NCBI GenBank assembly: GCA_035632555.1
Contig: DASQGO010000027.1
Span: forward strand, 1-13,943
Length of the DNA: 13,943 nucleotides
DNA from: 2-02-FULL-62-14 sp035632555
GTDB lineage: Bacteria > Nitrospirota > Nitrospiria > Nitrospirales > Nitrospiraceae
Direction: 5' to 3'
The position numbers and the translations under genes were made by a program. The notes beneath the pieces are model-generated. The model was given only the letters and a program-made list of their open reading frames with translations, ran no database searches and was not told the origin of the DNA. This document shows, piece after piece, positions 11,974 through 13,943 of this stretch (its first letter is position 1; each line of letters starts with the position of its first letter).

Positions 11974-13943
11974 TTAGTGAAGTCCTTCCACCGATACTGC
12001 TTTCCCATTCCGTACAAAGATCAATTGGAACTTCACATCCGGCGTTCCGAGACACCGCGACACGGCTTCGCGGTAGATCCGTGCCTGCCCTTCGTATTCG
12101 GCAGCCCTGGCGGCCAACTCGCTGTCTTGTACCCGATCGGTCTTGTAATCGGCAAGATGGACCTTCCCGTCGATGCGGTAGATCACATCAATGATACCCT
12201 CCATAAGGCAGTGCCCGGTTCCGGCAGCGGGCCATGGCATCGCAAATGGGACTTCGCGGCCTAGGATTTCAGCACGTTGCAGATCCGCATAGGCCGGCGA
12301 TCGGATAAAATGCCTGAGCAGATCGGCCGTTTCGCCCGCCACGAGATCCCATGGATGTCCCGGCTCCTGCTGCTTCAGCATTCGGCACGCCTCTTCGATG
12401 TGAGCTTCCATCTGCGTTGTGTTGCCTTGAAAATCCCATATCTCCAACACCCGATGGACGGCAGTCCCGATCAGACGGGCAAGGTCCCGGTCTATCTCAT
12501 CATTATGATGTGAAGTCCGCTCGTGGTCGCGGTGCCATTCCGACTCGGCACAGAGACGAGTCGGCGAGAGAAATCGGGCCGTACCATTCGCTGTCTCCCA
12601 AGCTGTCTCCCTAGCAGCCCAGCGCGCCCGCTCGGCCACATAATCGTTGGAGTCGTCGGTCCATGCCAACTCCCGTCCGCTTGTCGTCAGGGGTGCCTCG
12701 CGCCCCTCGCATACGCGCAGGGGCACGGTTACTCCATCAAGATCGATGAGGCGCTCCCCGCCAGCTTCGCCATCCGGCACCAACTCGCCCAGCGCGCCGG
12801 AAAGCAGGCTCAGCAAACTGTCCGCGCTCCGCGAGGCGGAGGCCGGAAGGCCCGCCGACAGGACCAGACGTCGTTTGGCACGCGTCATGCCCACATAGAG
12901 AACCCGGTGCAATTCGGCTTGCTGGCGCCAGGCCAATTTGGTCCCGGCATACAGTCCGCCGATCGTCTGTCGTCCGCCGATGCGCAAGCCCATCACGCCG
13001 CTGACCCAATCGTGCAGGACAAAGGACTCGGCTTGACGCCGGTCCGACCCCCGGTGAAGCCCGGCCAGAATGACCATCGGATACTCCAGACCCTTGGCCT
13101 TGTGAATGCTCAGAACACGAACGGCGCCGTCTCCGTCGTCGTCGCCTTCTTCCGCCAAGGGACTCTCGGCTTCATCCGGCGGATCGAGAAGGCGATCGGT
13201 CAATTCGCGGACGGCGCGGCGGAGCGTCATCTCCGGCCTCTGGGCCAAGCGATCGACGAGCCCGCGCAGTTTGTACAAGTTGGCCAAGGCCTGCTCGCCG
13301 TCGAGCGACGCTGCGGCCAGCTCGCGCATTGGCGTCTCCGCTAAAAGGTGATTGACGGCCTCAATGGCCGAACATCTCGGCAAAGTCATGTGCCACTGTC
13401 GCAATCGTTCGTAGAGCTGCCCGGCCTGCCGAGAGCCCGGCAGCGTTCGCCGATAATCCAGAAACCCCTGTCCGGCCAGCTCGGCAATTTCCAGATCGGT
13501 CAACCCGCCGAGCGGTGACCGCAGCACACCGACCAGCGCCACCCGGTCGTAAGGGTCCAATACGGCTCGCAACAGATTGACAAAGTCCATGACTTCCTGG
13601 CGCTCGTAAAAATGCTTTTCGCCTTCGGTCACATAGGGAATGCCGTGACGGCGCAGCGCTTCCACATAGTCCCGCGTTGCTGTGAGCGTGCGGAGCAGGA
13701 TCGCGATGTGCCGGGGCCGGATTGCCGTCGCGACGCCCTTCTCACGCAACTCCTGTCGACTAAGCACCTCCTCGGCCAGCCAACGGGCTAGTTCCTCTGC
13801 TTCAACCCGTCTCGCCGTGTCGGCATCCTGATCCTCGCCTGCCGGACGCACCAACCTGATCTCTACACATTCGCCGGGCAAGGGCTCCTGCTCGTCCCTC
13901 GCCAACAGTGCTTCGTGCTTCGGGTGCAGACCTTTCACCCCTT
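11974..13943 (-). CDS. addA: AddA-type UvrD helicase/RecB-like nuclease, C-terminal part (runs off right edge)
   Basis: The visible 655 residues are the C-terminal half of a superfamily 1A helicase fused to a PD-(D/E)XK nuclease, the AddA layout for double-strand break end processing. Counting from the GTG at 13938, motif IV is HIAILLRT (77-84), motif V is SIHKAKGLEYPMVILAGL (277-294) and motif VI is RVLYVGMTRAKRRLVL (345-360). The RecB-type nuclease follows: GTAVHRVLE (491-499, His495), EGIIDVIYR (580-588, Asp584), LADYKTDRV (595-603, Asp597 and Lys599) and YEGQARIY (615-622). The nuclease residues look intact. Motifs I-III lie outside the window, and the frame stays open to the edge. Its AddB partner is expected upstream but is not seen. 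The 55-aa and metallopeptidase genes follow closely downstream. Confidence 0.92.
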   Translation of the reverse strand, partial: GVKGLHPKHEALLARDEQEPLPGECVEIRLVRPAGEDQDADTARRVEAEELARWLAEEVLSRQELREKGVATAIRPRHIAILLRTLTATRDYVEALRRHGIPYVTEGEKHFYERQEVMDFVNLLRAVLDPYDRVALVGVLRSPLGGLTDLEIAELAGQGFLDYRRTLPGSRQAGQLYERLRQWHMTLPRCSAIEAVNHLLAETPMRELAAASLDGEQALANLYKLRGLVDRLAQRPEMTLRRAVRELTDRLLDPPDEAESPLAEEGDDDGDGAVRVLSIHKAKGLEYPMVILAGLHRGSDRRQAESFVLHDWVSGVMGLRIGGRQTIGGLYAGTKLAWRQQAELHRVLYVGMTRAKRRLVLSAGLPASASRSADSLLSLLSGALGELVPDGEAGGERLIDLDGVTVPLRVCEGREAPLTTSGRELAWTDDSNDYVAERARWAARETAWETANGTARFLSPTRLCAESEWHRDHERTSHHNDEIDRDLARLIGTAVHRVLEIWDFQGNTTQMEAHIEEACRMLKQQEPGHPWDLVAGETADLLRHFIRSPAYADLQRAEILGREVPFAMPWPAAGTGHCLMEGIIDVIYRIDGKVHLADYKTDRVQDSELAARAAEYEGQARIYREAVSRCLGTPDVKFQLIFVRNGKAVSVEGLH

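Noticed and set aside
11786..12055. N-terminal extension of the metallopeptidase frame
   Set aside because: It runs over the 55-aa gene and the end of the AddA-like gene in another frame, and goes beyond the length of the family.
1..13943. CRISPR array, insertion sequence, prophage or defence island
   Set aside because: No direct-repeat array, transposase, integrase or flanking inverted repeats seen. The AddA-like nuclease is a general repair enzyme and not by itself evidence of a defence island.

Overview
This is a GC-rich bacterial chromosome segment with compact housekeeping and accessory genes. There are no insertion sequences, phage genes, CRISPR arrays or rRNA. The gene mix (a B12-binding radical SAM protein, a DUF2934 protein, a YtxH protein, a stand-alone Lrp/AsnC sensor domain and several small unknown secreted proteins) and the clean sigma70-type promoters in GC-rich DNA suggest Nitrospira or a relative in Nitrospirota. 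That assignment is inference from gene style, not from a marker gene.

Left part (1-3443, minus strand): the N-terminus of a B12-binding radical SAM protein runs off the left edge. Next come a SAM methyltransferase and, 18 nt upstream of it, a ProA-family protein that starts the operon behind a strong promoter. This ProA homologue is full length, but Ser replaces the catalytic Cys and Cys replaces the Glu at the position of the aldehyde-dehydrogenase general base.

Middle part (3467-9121, plus strand): a divergently transcribed unknown 415-aa protein overlaps (TAATG) a threonine aldolase gene that is complete except for one in-frame TAA at codon 187, before the PLP lysine. A second unit has its own promoter and encodes a 74-aa protein, a nucleotidyltransferase (4-nt overlap) and a secreted 198-aa protein. 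A stand-alone Lrp/AsnC ligand-binding domain follows from its own promoter, whose -10 box overlaps the preceding stop codon. Then a dienelactone-hydrolase-like protein with a changed nucleophile elbow overlaps a small secreted protein; their promoter carries a 14-bp palindrome between -35 and -10.

Right part (9127-13943): on the minus strand lie DUF423 and DUF2934 genes (4-nt overlap), a tRNA-Leu(UAA) with its own promoter, and a YtxH-domain gene. Lgt (prolipoprotein diacylglyceryl transferase) is on the plus strand. A minus-strand cluster completes the window: the C-terminal part of an AddA-type helicase-nuclease, an overlooked 55-aa gene, and a small zincin-type metallopeptidase.

The window holds no obvious new multi-gene system. 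The best leads are enzyme-family members with replaced catalytic residues (ProA-like, dienelactone-hydrolase-like), the single-stop threonine aldolase, and the 55-aa gene between the nuclease and the metallopeptidase.
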